A DNA stretch of 64,000 nucleotides from Trichomonas vaginalis G3. Its lineage: Eukaryota; Parabasalia; Trichomonadida; Trichomonadidae. How positions within the stretch are numbered: position 1 is the stretch's first letter; every line of letters begins with the position of its first letter. The notes under the pieces were generated by a model. The model had not been told where the DNA came from and made no database searches. It saw only the letters and a program-made list of their open reading frames with translations. The stretch is taken from the NCBI RefSeq assembly GCF_026262505.1, contig NC_067208.1:16749962-16813961 (forward strand). The letters are read 5' to 3'. Positions 27,849 to 39,163 of the stretch are shown piece by piece. The translations under genes and the position numbers were made by a program.

Positions 27849-28042
27849 TTATATATAATAATAAAAATGTTTTTCCCTGAAAAGTGACAGAAAAGTGACA
27901 AAACATGAAAACATATATAATTTGTGAAAAGCGACACATTATATAATGTTTTCGACCCAGAAGAAGGCTTCTTCCCAGAAGCAATGGAGGAAGAAGAAGA
28001 GTCCTCCGAATAAAAACTTCATTTATACTAAACATCAACATC

Positions 28043-28079
28043 AGGGCTAGAAGGCACGAAGTGCCTGGAAGCCCCACTA

Positions 28080-28110
<31 letters not shown>
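28043..28110. repeat. Right terminal inverted repeat of copy B with poly-T tip
   Basis: A 39-bp block (28043-28081) plus 29 T, the inverse of the left end with one mismatch. AATCA follows at 28111-28115 and matches 4856-4860. Confidence 0.9.
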
Positions 28111-28113
<3 letters not shown>

Positions 28114-28115
28114 CA

Positions 28116-28833
28116 CGAAAAACATAGCAAAAGTAGTTTGATTCTCAAAAGATAATAAATTTAATTTTCCAAATTTAAAATTTACATTTGAGTCTTTTAA
28201 CTCAAATGTCATAAATTTCAATTCTTAGCATGAAAATAAACGCTTTTTAAAATTCTCGCCTGTTCAAGGACATATGCGGGGTTGAATTCAAGAAAAATAA
28301 AAAATTATAGCTGCCATAGTTTTTCAAAATTTGATAAATGATATAGTATTACACTTTATACTGATTGATTTCTAATTTGAGTGGTAAATCTCAAATTTCA
28401 ACAGTTTACGAAGTAGCCAGCGACAGGAATATTTCAGATCAGAGGAAACATCACAATATATAGATATAATATCTTAAGTGAATTATAGCTGCCATAGTTA
28501 TAATTTTTTGATGCAGACAAGTCCATGGTTAACTTGAATTGCCAAATACTACCACATATACTTTAATATATAAGTGTACATAGTATCTGAATTACTATTA
28601 TAAAAATGTTTTATTATAAAAATAAAAAAAATTCAACTTGCAATCATATTAATATGTGTGACTCTATGATCAAGCATATAATATTCACATTCTTTTCCTG
28701 TTGAAATGAAGCATTTTCGAAATAACGATGCCTAGATCTCTTGTCTTCTTCATATCAATATCATAAAATTGAAAAACAAGCTTTAAACATTTCTATCATA
28801 ATTATATTTGTGAAATTCTTTAAAATATAAAAT
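28116..28833. other. Host intergenic DNA between copy B and the ankyrin gene
   Basis: About 720 bases of AT-rich host sequence. Before copy B inserted, this stretch was next to the upstream region of the BspA-like gene (ending at 4859). The only feature seen is a direct repeat of AATTATAGCTGCCATAGTT at about 28302 and 28482. No gene is apparent. Confidence 0.6.
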
Positions 28834-31800
28834 CTAATAATAATCAAAGTCATCATCACAATAAAAATCATCATCACAATAAAAATCATCATCATTATCA
28901 AAGTCATCATCATTATCAAAGTCATCATCACTATCAAAGTCATCATCACAATAAAAGTCATCATCATTATCAAAGTCATCATCACAATAAAAGTCATCAT
29001 CATTATCAAAGTCATCATCATTATCAAAGTCATCATCACTATCAAAGTCATCATCATCAGAATGAAAGTCATCAACACAATAATCATTAATAATATGGTC
29101 ATTATAAACTCCTTGACAGAAATAGATCTCCTCATAAACTTTATCTTCAGGATAGTCGTGAAATGTTGATTTTTTGATTTCGCCCTTAATATTTCCAATA
29201 ATGTTGTATTTGTCATTTTTTAACATTACTGTAATAAGTTCATCATTGTTATTATTAATGGCTCCATTGTATAGTTTCTCGCCAAGTTCTTTATTTGAAA
29301 TTGGTTTATATTTAAGAACTAATTCGATGATTTCATTGTAATATTCTTTATCCTGACCTGAAAGGTGAACAGCTATAAATAATGGATCAAGTTGAATATC
29401 AGTTTTAGGATCATAATATATTCCTTTATCAAGCAAAAATTTAATAAATTCTTTGTCTGATTTGAATATTACTGCAATTTGAAGACAACTATATATCTTT
29501 CCATCGATATTAATACTTTCTTCGAAATCAGAAATATACTTGGTCATGAATTCAAAAACGTCCTTATTATAAAATCTAATTAGATAATATAAAATAGGGC
29601 GACAATCTTCTGTATGTTGTGGAAGATCCTGCTTGTCAAGGAGTTTCTTAACAACTTCTACTGATCTTGATGCAATTGCACTCATATAAAATCCATATTG
29701 AATCGAATCTAATTTATCAAGTAAAAAATTCAGGATTCGAAGAGATTTGTTAAGAATTGCGCATTTGAGATGTTCAGTAATGTTCTCATAATTGGGGAAA
29801 TTTTTCTGATATATTTCAAGAAGATCTTCTACAATAATCAATCTAATATCTATATGTGCTTTATCTAAATATGATTCAAGAAAGTAGTACAGATCAAGAA
29901 ACTTCTTCTCAAGTGCAAATTCAAATGCAAATGGTGTGATTTGGAACTTGCGATCTGTTGCATTCAATTTCAACTTGATATCTGGATTATAAAATTTATC
30001 ATAATACTCTTTGTCGAAATATATGAATTCCATCAAAATTAAAGGAATTCCTTCATGTTCGAAATTGATTTCATCTTTTCTTTTCAGTATTGATTCAAGG
30101 GCGGAGATATTTGAGGATTTAACAATAAAGAAAATGATCGGTTCACCGCTCGATGTCATGAAATTCACATTTTCCAATTTGTTAAAAAATTTTTCAAATA
30201 TTTGAGGATCTTTGATCCTTTTCACAGATTCTTCAATAACATTTTCAAGAGCCTTTTGGTCGACATTAAAATTGTCAATGATATATTCAAATAGTTGGAT
30301 GTTTCGAATGTTTTTTGAAAAAGAATTTAAATCAGAACAAATGACTTCTTGAATACTATCCTTTAGTTCATCTAAAATGTTTTTGTTGAAGTATTTGTCA
30401 AGATAATATATTAACTTTTGAAAGTAACAATCTGGTTTTGTAACAAGTTTTTTTGACTTTATTAATTTGATGATTTCTAATGATTGAGATTCAATCGAAT
30501 AAATCAAAGCCTTATAATTCACTATATCTATAACATTGACAAATGCTCTTATCAATTCAATCAATTGTTTTTCAATAACTCGATAAAAGCATGCCGTAAA
30601 TGAAGATAACCTTGAATGTTCTCTGGTGATTGTTGCACCTTTATTGAGAAGGAATTCTGCCAATTCATAATCATGATTTTGGATTGCAATCATAATCAAA
30701 GATTGGCCGTTTTCATCTGAAAAATCCAAACTATCTACATGACTAATTAACTGATTTAATACCGCGAAATCTTTTTCAGAATACTTTGATTTATTAAGCA
30801 AATTGATAATTGTTTGTTGATATGATCTAGAATTAAATTGATATGTTTCCAATAAATACAATATAATATTGTAGTTATTTTTCGATGAAGCAAAATATAA
30901 TGCCGAAAACCTTTCAAAATTAAGATCAATATTATTTGCAATCAACATTTTTGTCACATCTTTAATAAAATCATCTGTTGTGTTCAAAAGTTCATTGTAT
31001 AATTTTTCATGCTGAATGTTTTGAATTCCACCTTTTTTAATGAAGATATTCAAAATATCCATTGATTTTAATTTGAGACAATATTCAATTGGTGTCAATT
31101 CTTTGTAATATATATTTGGATTTGCACCGTGATCAAGTAATAATTGAATCATTTCAGGATTGTTTTGATCGATGACCATAAACAGAGTCTTCTCACATTT
31201 ATTTGGATCAGCTCCTAATTCAAGTAAATATTTAATCATATCAAAATCTGGCTTTTGGGCGTTAATTGCATAAATTAATGCTGTATTTCCTTCTGAATCA
31301 GTATCATTAATGCAAGAATGATAATTGTTGATTCTTTTGATTGTGCTTTTAGAAAATCTAAACAAAACTTTTGGAAGATCAGAACGATAATAGTTATAAT
31401 CATATGGATGTTTGTTGATTAATGCTTCAATAACATCAATATTATAATAACGGAATACTTCATGATATGGATTGGAAAAAAGTTCTGATTTTGCAAAAGA
31501 AAGTCCGTTCTCTATCAAATATTTCATAATTTCATTTGACTTTCTCTGAATTGCATAATCAATCGAATACTCTTTATTGTTTTTATGTCGCCCATTTACT
31601 GGAACTCTACGTGAAACTAAATATTTGATAATATCAATTGATCCTGATTCAATTGCATAAAGAATTAATGGATGTCTTGTATGAAATCTCAGATTAGAAT
31701 ATTGACCTCCAATCATTTTAATAATATTCAAATTATGTGTTTCTAAAGCTTGAATGAACATATGTTTTTCGCAATTGATATAAACTGAAGCTCCAACTTG

Positions 31801-33189
31801 AAGTAAATACTTAACAAGTTCTTCATTTTCTTCTTGAACAGCCTTAAGTAATGGAGATAATTCATAATTCAGTTTATTATTTGTGTAAGTAATAATTCTA
31901 TTAAAATCTGCTCCAGATTTAATCATATAAATTATTGCTTCATTATCTAAATATTCCATTGCTTTTAATATATTTACATTATTTAATGTTCCAACTCTTG
32001 AAACAATACCCTGGAAATCATTAAATGATAGTTTGGCTATTGCATCCAATGTAAAATTGTTATTTAAATTGACTTTTGCGCCCTTGGAGAATAATAAATC
32101 AATTAAAATTTTGTCATTACAACTAATTGCATATGTTATTAAGTCATCTTTATGTATTTTTACATCAGCTGGACAGCCATTATTTAACAAGAATTTAATA
32201 ATTTTGTTTTGCTTTGAATCTACTGCAGTCTGAGCAAGCTTTTCAAAATTGATTTGGTTCTTTTGGATTCTCTCATATAATGTATTGAAAATTGAATTTT
32301 GTCTTCTTTTAATGCATACGTTTAGGTCATTATTCGAAATCTCAATATCATTGATATTTTTCAACAATAGATTTAATATATCAATTTGGTCTCTTCCGAC
32401 TAAATATTGAATGATATTATATTCATTGAATGGCTTTGAATCCCATGAAGAAATTATTTTTTCTCTGTTTTGAAGAATAAGTTCAACTAAGCTAATGTTA
32501 CATTTTTTGATACATTTGGCAAAATCTTTGGTTTCAATTGTATGACCATTGTTAATTTCACATTTTGCAAAATCTATTAAACCATAATCAAGAAAAGCAA
32601 TCAATGGATTTCCGATTTTGTTTTGAATGCAAAAGCAAAATGCTTCTATATTTAAAAATTGTAAGCATAATTTTGGATTGATTGATGGACATTCATAATT
32701 AGAGATTATCCAATCAGCTATTTCATTTCTGTGGAATTCAATAGCCAATAGTAACTCATCTCCAAAATTATGACCAGTTTCGGCTAAAAGACTAATTATT
32801 TCTGTGTTTCCTGTAATAACTGCATATTGATAAGTTTCTTTTGTTTCTTTTGCACCAAGCATCTTAAGGTATCTGAAAATTTCAATATTCTCTTTTAAAA
32901 CGGCACAATTAATTAGTTGTCCACTCTTTTCAGAATTATCAAACTGAAATTTGTCATCAATTAAGCTCTTGAAATCTTCGACTTGATTGTTTTGAATCAT
33001 TTTTATTGCATTATCTATTGTATTCTGTTCGATATCGATATTTTTTCTTCTGAAAATTAGATTATTATGTAAACAATTGATTGATATCTCAAAATCGCGA
33101 AAATATGAATATGAGTTTGGGTAAATTCTTAGTAAATTTGGTTTGTTATTGATGTTGTACTTTATTTTGCATAATTCTTTTAATGGCAT
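28834..33189 (-). CDS. Large ankyrin-repeat protein with acidic repeat tail
   Basis: A 1451-aa protein made almost entirely of ankyrin repeats, typical of the huge trichomonad ankyrin family. Well-formed repeats include NTALIYAINAQKPDFDMIKY, then LLELGADPN, and ENEELVKYLLQVGASV. The last 70 residues are an acidic repeat of DDDFDN, DDDFYC and DDDFDS, coded by an 18-bp minisatellite at about 28846-29060. No signal peptide or membrane segment is seen. The chosen start, MPLKELCKI, is 13 bases after an initiator-like TCATTTT. Ankyrin repeats bind other proteins; the partner is unknown. The gene is intact and has a decayed paralogue next to it (33721-36286). Confidence 0.9.
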   Translation of the reverse strand: MPLKELCKIKYNINNKPNLLRIYPNSYSYFRDFEISINCLHNNLIFRRKNIDIEQNTIDNAIKMIQNNQVEDFKSLIDDKFQFDNSEKSGQLINCAVLKENIEIFRYLKMLGAKETKETYQYAVITGNTEIISLLAETGHNFGDELLLAIEFHRNEIADWIISNYECPSINPKLCLQFLNIEAFCFCIQNKIGNPLIAFLDYGLIDFAKCEINNGHTIETKDFAKCIKKCNISLVELILQNREKIISSWDSKPFNEYNIIQYLVGRDQIDILNLLLKNINDIEISNNDLNVCIKRRQNSIFNTLYERIQKNQINFEKLAQTAVDSKQNKIIKFLLNNGCPADVKIHKDDLITYAISCNDKILIDLLFSKGAKVNLNNNFTLDAIAKLSFNDFQGIVSRVGTLNNVNILKAMEYLDNEAIIYMIKSGADFNRIITYTNNKLNYELSPLLKAVQEENEELVKYLLQVGASVYINCEKHMFIQALETHNLNIIKMIGGQYSNLRFHTRHPLILYAIESGSIDIIKYLVSRRVPVNGRHKNNKEYSIDYAIQRKSNEIMKYLIENGLSFAKSELFSNPYHEVFRYYNIDVIEALINKHPYDYNYYRSDLPKVLFRFSKSTIKRINNYHSCINDTDSEGNTALIYAINAQKPDFDMIKYLLELGADPNKCEKTLFMVIDQNNPEMIQLLLDHGANPNIYYKELTPIEYCLKLKSMDILNIFIKKGGIQNIQHEKLYNELLNTTDDFIKDVTKMLIANNIDLNFERFSALYFASSKNNYNIILYLLETYQFNSRSYQQTIINLLNKSKYSEKDFAVLNQLISHVDSLDFSDENGQSLIMIAIQNHDYELAEFLLNKGATITREHSRLSSFTACFYRVIEKQLIELIRAFVNVIDIVNYKALIYSIESQSLEIIKLIKSKKLVTKPDCYFQKLIYYLDKYFNKNILDELKDSIQEVICSDLNSFSKNIRNIQLFEYIIDNFNVDQKALENVIEESVKRIKDPQIFEKFFNKLENVNFMTSSGEPIIFFIVKSSNISALESILKRKDEINFEHEGIPLILMEFIYFDKEYYDKFYNPDIKLKLNATDRKFQITPFAFEFALEKKFLDLYYFLESYLDKAHIDIRLIIVEDLLEIYQKNFPNYENITEHLKCAILNKSLRILNFLLDKLDSIQYGFYMSAIASRSVEVVKKLLDKQDLPQHTEDCRPILYYLIRFYNKDVFEFMTKYISDFEESINIDGKIYSCLQIAVIFKSDKEFIKFLLDKGIYYDPKTDIQLDPLFIAVHLSGQDKEYYNEIIELVLKYKPISNKELGEKLYNGAINNNNDELITVMLKNDKYNIIGNIKGEIKKSTFHDYPEDKVYEEIYFCQGVYNDHIINDYCVDDFHSDDDDFDSDDDFDNDDDFDNDDDFYCDDDFDNDDDFYCDDDFDSDDDFDNDDDFDNDDDFYCDDDFYCDDDFDYY

Positions 33190-33197
33190 ATCATTCC

Positions 33198-33204
33198 AAA
33201 ATGA
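33198..33204 (-). promoter_or_regulatory. Initiator-type start site of the 1451-aa ankyrin gene
   Basis: On the minus strand the sequence TCATTTT fits the Trichomonas initiator TCA(+1)YTWY. The A at 33202 would be the first transcribed base, leaving a 13-base 5' leader, in the usual range for this organism. Not experimentally shown here. Confidence 0.6.
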
Positions 33205-33720
33205 TTTTCATAATTTTTCACTTTTATGATGTAATTCTGTCAAATAATCCTGGATTGAACATCCGCATATTGAATATATGTCCAGGTTATATGGTAATTT
33301 TGGAGCCATATGTGAAAAAAGAAATAATGAAAATTGAAATAATAAATTCATGTCTTATCAAAATTCACGTCTTACGTAATATTAAATAGAATTATTTTCG
33401 AACAAATTTTCACCATTACTCAATATCATAGAAAAGGATGAATGATATCATAAAAAAGAATGAATATCTGAATAAAATAAATATGTCATTGTGTACCAAT
33501 AAAAAAGAAAGAATACAATCGTTGTTCAAATGTTAATAATCTATAAAAATGATTAGATTATTATTATTATATTCTAGGTGCTAATAATACGTCCTTAAAT
33601 TTGAAAATTACGGATTAGAGCATGTGTATCAATATTAAACTATGTTTAATTTAAAATATTGCAAATTATCAAAAATAATAATTTTTGTTATAAAATACCA
33701 TTAGTTTGTTGTTCCAAGAT
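33205..33720. other. AT-rich intergenic DNA
   Basis: Spacer between the ankyrin gene and its decayed paralogue. I see no gene, tRNA or strong repeat in it. Confidence 0.6.
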
Positions 33721-36286
33721 TTATGAATAACCTTTAAGTGTAATGTATAAAAACCTACGTTTCTTTGGATGTCTATTGTCACATGGTTGAATCCTGGTTA
33801 AAAGCTCATTATAGTTATTATTCTTAGCGTATTGTTCAACATTTAATTTATTATTGTTTAGCAATTCAATATCGGCACCATTTTTGAGTATGCCAAAAAT
33901 CATGGCATTTAATTTCTTCAGATTTTCTCCTTTGGCAAGGAAAGCTGAAAGAATTAGCGGCTTTCTTCCTAGTTTGTCTTTCAAATTGATATTTACGTGT
34001 TTCCTCATTAAAATTTCAATGCAATCTCTCCCACTTACATTAGAAACAGCAACATGAAGAGCATTTTGACCATCATTATCAGTAATTGTAAAGCCCTGAA
34101 TTAAATATTCCAATTCATGGAAAATTTCTTTTTTGAAATAAGCAGTAATTGTATATAATAGTTGCCATTGGAATTTATTTATTTCTTCCTGAATAACCCT
34201 CTTATGTTACTCCCTAACAATGTCAATTGATTTTGAACTAATGGCATCAAAAAAGCATTCTTCGGGTATATGGTCAATTACTTTCAAAAATTCTCTAACC
34301 AAGATAATTGATTTGTTTTGTATAACAATTGAAAAACATTCGTTAAATGAAGGATATGCTATATCATTTTTGGAAAGTTTAACTCCTTTTTGCAAGAGAT
34401 ATTCTGCAACTTTGATGTTTTGATTTTCAATAGAAGTAAGTAATATATTCTTATTATTGATATAAATAGGAATATGTTTTAAGTTATTAATATATCCTTG
34501 CAAATATTCCAAATCTTTTTCTTTAATACATTATTCTTTTAACCATAACACTAAACACTTATCTAAAAACTTTCGATCATATAAAAAGAATAGTAAATTT
34601 TGAATCATGTTGTACTTCTTCATTTCTATTGCAATTGTTAAAATTGATTTATGAAAGATTTGATTTTCAAACTCATGCATCACTTCTATTTTGAAACAAT
34701 CAGATTGTGACATAAGTGCAGGGAAAAATCTTTCAAAAATTATTCCTTTCCTTGTTAGTGAATCAATTAAAATCTTTAAAATTTTTGAAGATTCTAATCT
34801 CAAAGAGTATTCGAATACAGATATGTTATCAGTGCATCTTACTGTGAGATAAATTTTATATTGAATCAAAAGTTTGATTAGTTCTTCATTAGCTGTGTCA
34901 ATTGCAACGAAAGCTTTAAATCTGCATCTGTTTGGATCAGCTCCCAAATCTAATAGGAGTTTTATTTTATCAAGATTTGAACCGAAGTGTTTGATTGCGC
35001 AATAAATTGCGGTGTATCCATGTTTATCGATTGCATTGATGCAATTAAATTTCTGTTGTAATGATTTGATTGCAAATTCTGGGCATTGGCATAAATATTT
35101 TGGTAGAAATGAATAATTTGAAACATCGTAATAAATATTCAAATTTGGATTCATTATTAAGGAATCAATAACATCAATATGAAATCCTTTAAATATTTCC
35201 TTTTCAATATTCATGAATCTTGTTGATTTGGAAATGTCAACGTGATTATCTATTAAACATTTCATTATCTCGTCTGAGTGCATTTCAAATGCATAATCAA
35301 TTGAATACACGTTGGTTTTTGCATTATAAGCATTCACGGAACAACCAATCGATAAAACATGTTCAATTAAATTTAGTTGCTTTGATTCTAACGCATATAT
35401 AATTGGGGCTTTGCTGTATGTATTATTTGTTTTTGCACCACTATATATATCTATAATGATTTTAATTACATCAAAGTTTTGTGTTTCAAAAGCACAAATG
35501 AAAGGTGATTTTTCGAATTTGATATCCTGATTGATATCTGCACCTTTTTCTAACAAATGTAAAATTAATGATATATCTTTCTTTTCAATTGCATAAATTA
35601 AAGCGGACTTTTGAAAACATTCTTCAACTATTTTGTATGTTACAAATGAATTGACATTTGCTCCAATATCAATTATCTTTAATGCGTAAGATGTTTTATA
35701 AAACATAAAAGCATATATCAAAAATGGTATATTATTTGAGCCAACTTGAAAATCAATACATCGAATCTTTGAAATGACGAAATCGAAAAATTGTATTGGT
35801 AAATCACCCAAAATTTGGAGTGGCGATCTGTAAAATCAAAACTTATTTTGTCGTTGGAGTGATAAAAATAACAAATCTCTCATTTTCCATGTTTCAACTC
35901 TAAAATTGATTGAATTCTTTAATACTATGAAAGTACTTTGAGCATCATATTCCTTTGCAATTTGTAACATTTGTTTCCAATTAACATTAAATTTCTTGGG
36001 ATTATTGCAAATAATGATAAAATTTACTTTTGCAACACATGTAGAAAAATGCTTGGCAATATAATTTTAGATTACTACTATAGATTAATTCCATGAATAT
36101 TTCTTCTGATGTAAACTCTTCATCGATATCCTCCATAATTTTATACATCTTTAAATTCTGTACACAATCTAAATTTTCTAACCAATATCTAAGTAGTTCA
36201 ACATCATTGGAATCGATATATGATGATAAATCAATATTTTTAATTTTGAAACCTTCTTCAATTGCATCCGTGGCCATATAAAACAA
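33721..36286 (-). pseudogene. Decayed ankyrin-repeat gene, paralogue of 28834-33189
   Basis: A host ankyrin gene in pieces. Four open stretches on the minus strand (36286-36002, 35811-34531, 34512-34207, 34113-33721) lie in different frames with stops and short gaps between them. The long middle piece lines up with the 1451-aa protein: YSIDYAFEMHSDEIMKCLID here against YSIDYAIQRKSNEIMKYLIE there, and KIKLLLDLGADPN against MIKYLLELGADPN. It is therefore a diverged tandem duplicate that has decayed. The start part has TDAIEEGFKIKNIDLSSYI before the repeats. The 3' piece ends with canonical ankyrin repeats (GQNALHVAVSN). No acidic tail is seen. Confidence 0.8.
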
Positions 36287-36682
36287 ACCTTCTTCAATTA
36301 TTTTTGAAAAACATAAAAATAAAATTATTATGATGATGACTGTTATTATTATGGTAATTATATAAAATTATATTTGAAACCTTCTTCAATTATGGTAATC
36401 AAAAACATAAAAAAATCCTTATCTAATCTTATATCTTAAATCTAAATTTGGATTTTGTTCTATCTAATCAGTAAAAATTTCTCACGTTAAAGACGATAAC
36501 GATAAAATATCATCTAAAATAAACTGTTCAGTTTTTGGAATGTGCATGAGGAAATATGAATGATAACTAAAAAGCTAAAAAACTTTTAAATTTTTTTATA
36601 TTAATTTTTTAAAATATAAATCAAAAAATTTGAATGCATTCAATTTTTAAATAGTATAGAAAATTTAAAACAAACAATATTT
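36287..36682. other. AT-rich intergenic DNA
   Basis: No gene is visible. A short direct repeat, GAAACCTTCTTCAATT, occurs near 36249, at the start of the decayed gene, and near 36376. Confidence 0.5.
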
Positions 36683-38917
36683 TTAATAAACAGATTCCAT
36701 GTTACTGAATTCATCAGCGTATTTAAGAACATTTTCTGAGTTAAGTTCGATGTTGACAAATCTCAGTGTTGCAATTGATAATGCAACAGCACAAACACGT
36801 GAAATGTTAGATGCAGGAGCTGTTGGTTTGTAGAGTTTTGCTGAAGAACCTCTTGCTGCACCAAAAAGAATGAATTGCCACGCAATTCCGATTGAAAGGC
36901 CGTTCAAAAAGAAAACTTTCATCAGTGATGATGGGGAATATGCAAAATGATTACTTGCCTGCTTCAACAATGCAACTAAATTTGTAATTTCGTTGCAGTC
37001 GTTGATTTGCATCTCCAAACTGCTAGCGAAAACATACCATGGACTCCTCAGTTGTCTTATTGCGACGTTCGTTGGTAAAATGAAGTCTTTCGAGAAGAAA
37101 TCGCAAATATAATGGATTAATAAAGCATATGCGTATTCATAGCACTGTTCGTCATCTGATGTGATTTGCATCTTAACAATACCATGAGACAAAAGAGAAA
37201 TACGACCTTCAATAGTTTCTATCGGTATCGGTTTTGTGAAATTCTTCAAATTGGTCAAAGTTCCCTTGAAATGCTTCTGTTCGATATCGGAAATCGTCAA
37301 TGCGATATCGCAAATGAACGTACTCGACAACATCAGTGATCCAACCATGTAATTTTCTTCTCGCCATTTGGAATTATTCGCCAGGCTCTTGAAAAACGAT
37401 GTGAGCTTGTGGATCAGTAATAATCTGCCTACTACGATGGCCACGGACTGCAATTTGTCCGAAATTTGCTGATTTGGAAGGATTTTCGCAATTTTCGGAT
37501 CTTTTTTAAGGAATTCGTACAAATTCTGGCGGATATCAACTGATGGCTTGGGAATATCTACTAAAATGCTGGAAATAATTTTGACAAATTCGGTCGGAAT
37601 CGGATTTGAGAGATTTTCTTGGTTTTGGAGATGGGAATTGATATCTCTTATCTTGTTAATGATATATGAACCGGGTTCGTTCATATTTGAACTGGTTTTT
37701 GAAGGAATTGTGATTTTTAATTTGTCAAAAAGCATTTTTATGTCAGGAGGACAGGAATCCTGTTGTGATGCTAGTTGTAGTGATTGCATCATTGACGTTG
37801 GTGAGGAGTTCGTCTGTAGAAACTCATTAATTAAAGGACCAGCAATATTAAACTTGAAAGAAGTGGATTTTGTTGGAGGAAGATTGATTTCAGGGTACTT
37901 TAATATCATATCATCTGTATAAGTCTTCTGATAACGGCTAGAATCCTGAGAATTAATAATTGAATTAAATTGTGGTTTAATTTTCTTCATAAACAAAGGT
38001 GTTCGCATTCTTCGTGAGCTATTAATGTAAAATATTCGCCTCTTGATCGGTAAACCGAATGAAATTAACTCTCTTTTCAGACTTGCCTTTTCTGGAACTA
38101 TAACCGGTGAAAATTTGAGAGAAACCGTGTTCTGCGAAATTTCCATTCTTTGGTTTAGTTCAGGGGAAATGAATTTGGTCTCTCCAAAAATAAAATCTTC
38201 ATTTTGCTTCGGAAGTTCTTTTGCAAATGAATCTTCTGTAAGTGGTTCCTCTTTTTGGCTATTTTTCTTTAAAATGGCAATGTAGAGAGTAAGAAAACCA
38301 AGAATTAACTCGGAATCTGAAGAAAATAAAGTTTCGTGGACATCTTTCTCTCCTGATGCAGAAAATTTGATTGCAAATGGATATTCTGAAGTTCTATTCG
38401 GTGATTCTGCATCAACTACAACGCTTCTGTAAGAACTACTTTTTATAAAGTTTGTTGAGTCGAAAGAGATATCGTCAACCGAGAAAACGCCTTCTTCTGT
38501 ACTAAAATTATTAGAACTGTCTTTAATTTGTAAAATAAATTTTGGAAATTCGAAAACTGAAGTTTCAATATTTTTTCTGACGCGATAGAACCTTGAAAAG
38601 AACTTGGTGACTAATTCTTTTGATTGGAACATGAAAATATAGTGGTCTTTACACCCGGTTGTTGCTGGAATTAACTCAATACATTTTTTTGATTCGGATT
38701 TAATTCCAATGTAATGATTAATAAATATTGGTATTGGAAGTTCATCTTTCTTATCTGATTTTTTTGTTAAAAATATGAAAGGACCGTAAAATCTGACGTG
38801 AAATTCTGAATTTACATAAGAATCAAAGTCATATGACATTAAAACAGATGCATCTAACTCAATTATTTCATCGCAGATTGAGGGAAATAGTTGTTGACAT
38901 ATAATATCGTGACGCAT
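36683..38917 (-). CDS. 744-aa protein with probable PH-like N-terminal domain
   Basis: A host protein of unknown function. Residues about 35-120 read like a PH-type domain: strands with FHVRFYGPFIFLTKK, then IELIPATTGCKDHYIFMFQ, then a helix KELVTKFFSRFYRV. The middle (about 230-390) is low-complexity and likely disordered. The C-terminal 300 residues are helical, with hydrophobic blocks such as IGIAWQFILFGAARG, and probably form an all-alpha domain that I cannot name. No signal peptide. Just upstream of the ATG is TCAGATT, a weak match to the initiator. The frame is intact and looks like single-copy conserved sequence rather than a repeat family member. Confidence 0.75.
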   Translation of the reverse strand: MRHDIICQQLFPSICDEIIELDASVLMSYDFDSYVNSEFHVRFYGPFIFLTKKSDKKDELPIPIFINHYIGIKSESKKCIELIPATTGCKDHYIFMFQSKELVTKFFSRFYRVRKNIETSVFEFPKFILQIKDSSNNFSTEEGVFSVDDISFDSTNFIKSSSYRSVVVDAESPNRTSEYPFAIKFSASGEKDVHETLFSSDSELILGFLTLYIAILKKNSQKEEPLTEDSFAKELPKQNEDFIFGETKFISPELNQRMEISQNTVSLKFSPVIVPEKASLKRELISFGLPIKRRIFYINSSRRMRTPLFMKKIKPQFNSIINSQDSSRYQKTYTDDMILKYPEINLPPTKSTSFKFNIAGPLINEFLQTNSSPTSMMQSLQLASQQDSCPPDIKMLFDKLKITIPSKTSSNMNEPGSYIINKIRDINSHLQNQENLSNPIPTEFVKIISSILVDIPKPSVDIRQNLYEFLKKDPKIAKILPNQQISDKLQSVAIVVGRLLLIHKLTSFFKSLANNSKWREENYMVGSLMLSSTFICDIALTISDIEQKHFKGTLTNLKNFTKPIPIETIEGRISLLSHGIVKMQITSDDEQCYEYAYALLIHYICDFFSKDFILPTNVAIRQLRSPWYVFASSLEMQINDCNEITNLVALLKQASNHFAYSPSSLMKVFFLNGLSIGIAWQFILFGAARGSSAKLYKPTAPASNISRVCAVALSIATLRFVNIELNSENVLKYADEFSNMESVY

Positions 38918-39163
38918 TGTTCAATCTGACAAAAAAATCTCTTGATCTGTCAGAAAATATTTTGAATAAATTGGAAAAAATTTGCGGAAAATAGTGCATG
39001 TTTATATACTTAAAAAATGGAATTGTGAAGAAAAATTGAATTGTGGAAAAAAATAAAAAATAATTAAAAAAAATGAAATTTGTGTAAAATGAGTGTGATG
39101 GTAATTTTAGTTTTTTCCACGATTCAAATTTTTATGGAATTTTTAAATTTTTCATAAATACTA

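Larger units (their letters stand above)
4861..28110. mobile_element. Polinton-type virus-like element, copy B, both ends present
   Basis: About 23.2 kb, bounded by a 39-bp terminal inverted repeat at 4892-4930 and 28043-28081 (one mismatch) and by homopolymer tips of 32 A on the left (4860-4891) and 29 T on the right (28082-28110). The bases AATCA directly precede the left tip (4856-4860) and directly follow the right tip (28111-28115), which fits the 5-6 bp target duplication of Mavericks. Parts in order: subterminal repeats, large Q-rich protein, major capsid protein, minor capsid protein, SF3 helicase, packaging ATPase, KilA-N cluster, HNH endonuclease, integrase, tail fibre and adenine methylase. 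It is broken, with roughly a dozen interruptions mostly in the left half. The right half is largely whole and very close to copy A, so the insertion is young. Confidence 0.9.

Noticed and set aside
27808-28221. Minus-strand frame spanning the right end of copy B into host DNA
   Set aside because: It runs through the poly-T tip and terminal repeat across an insertion border, so it cannot be a native gene.
28302-28500. Direct repeat of AATTATAGCTGCCATAGTT
   Set aside because: Only two copies of 19 bases in AT-rich DNA, with no other structure; too little to call an element.
28761-29216. Minus-strand frame of Met/Ile repeats over the minisatellite
   Set aside because: Frame-shifted reading of the 18-bp acidic repeat of the ankyrin gene.
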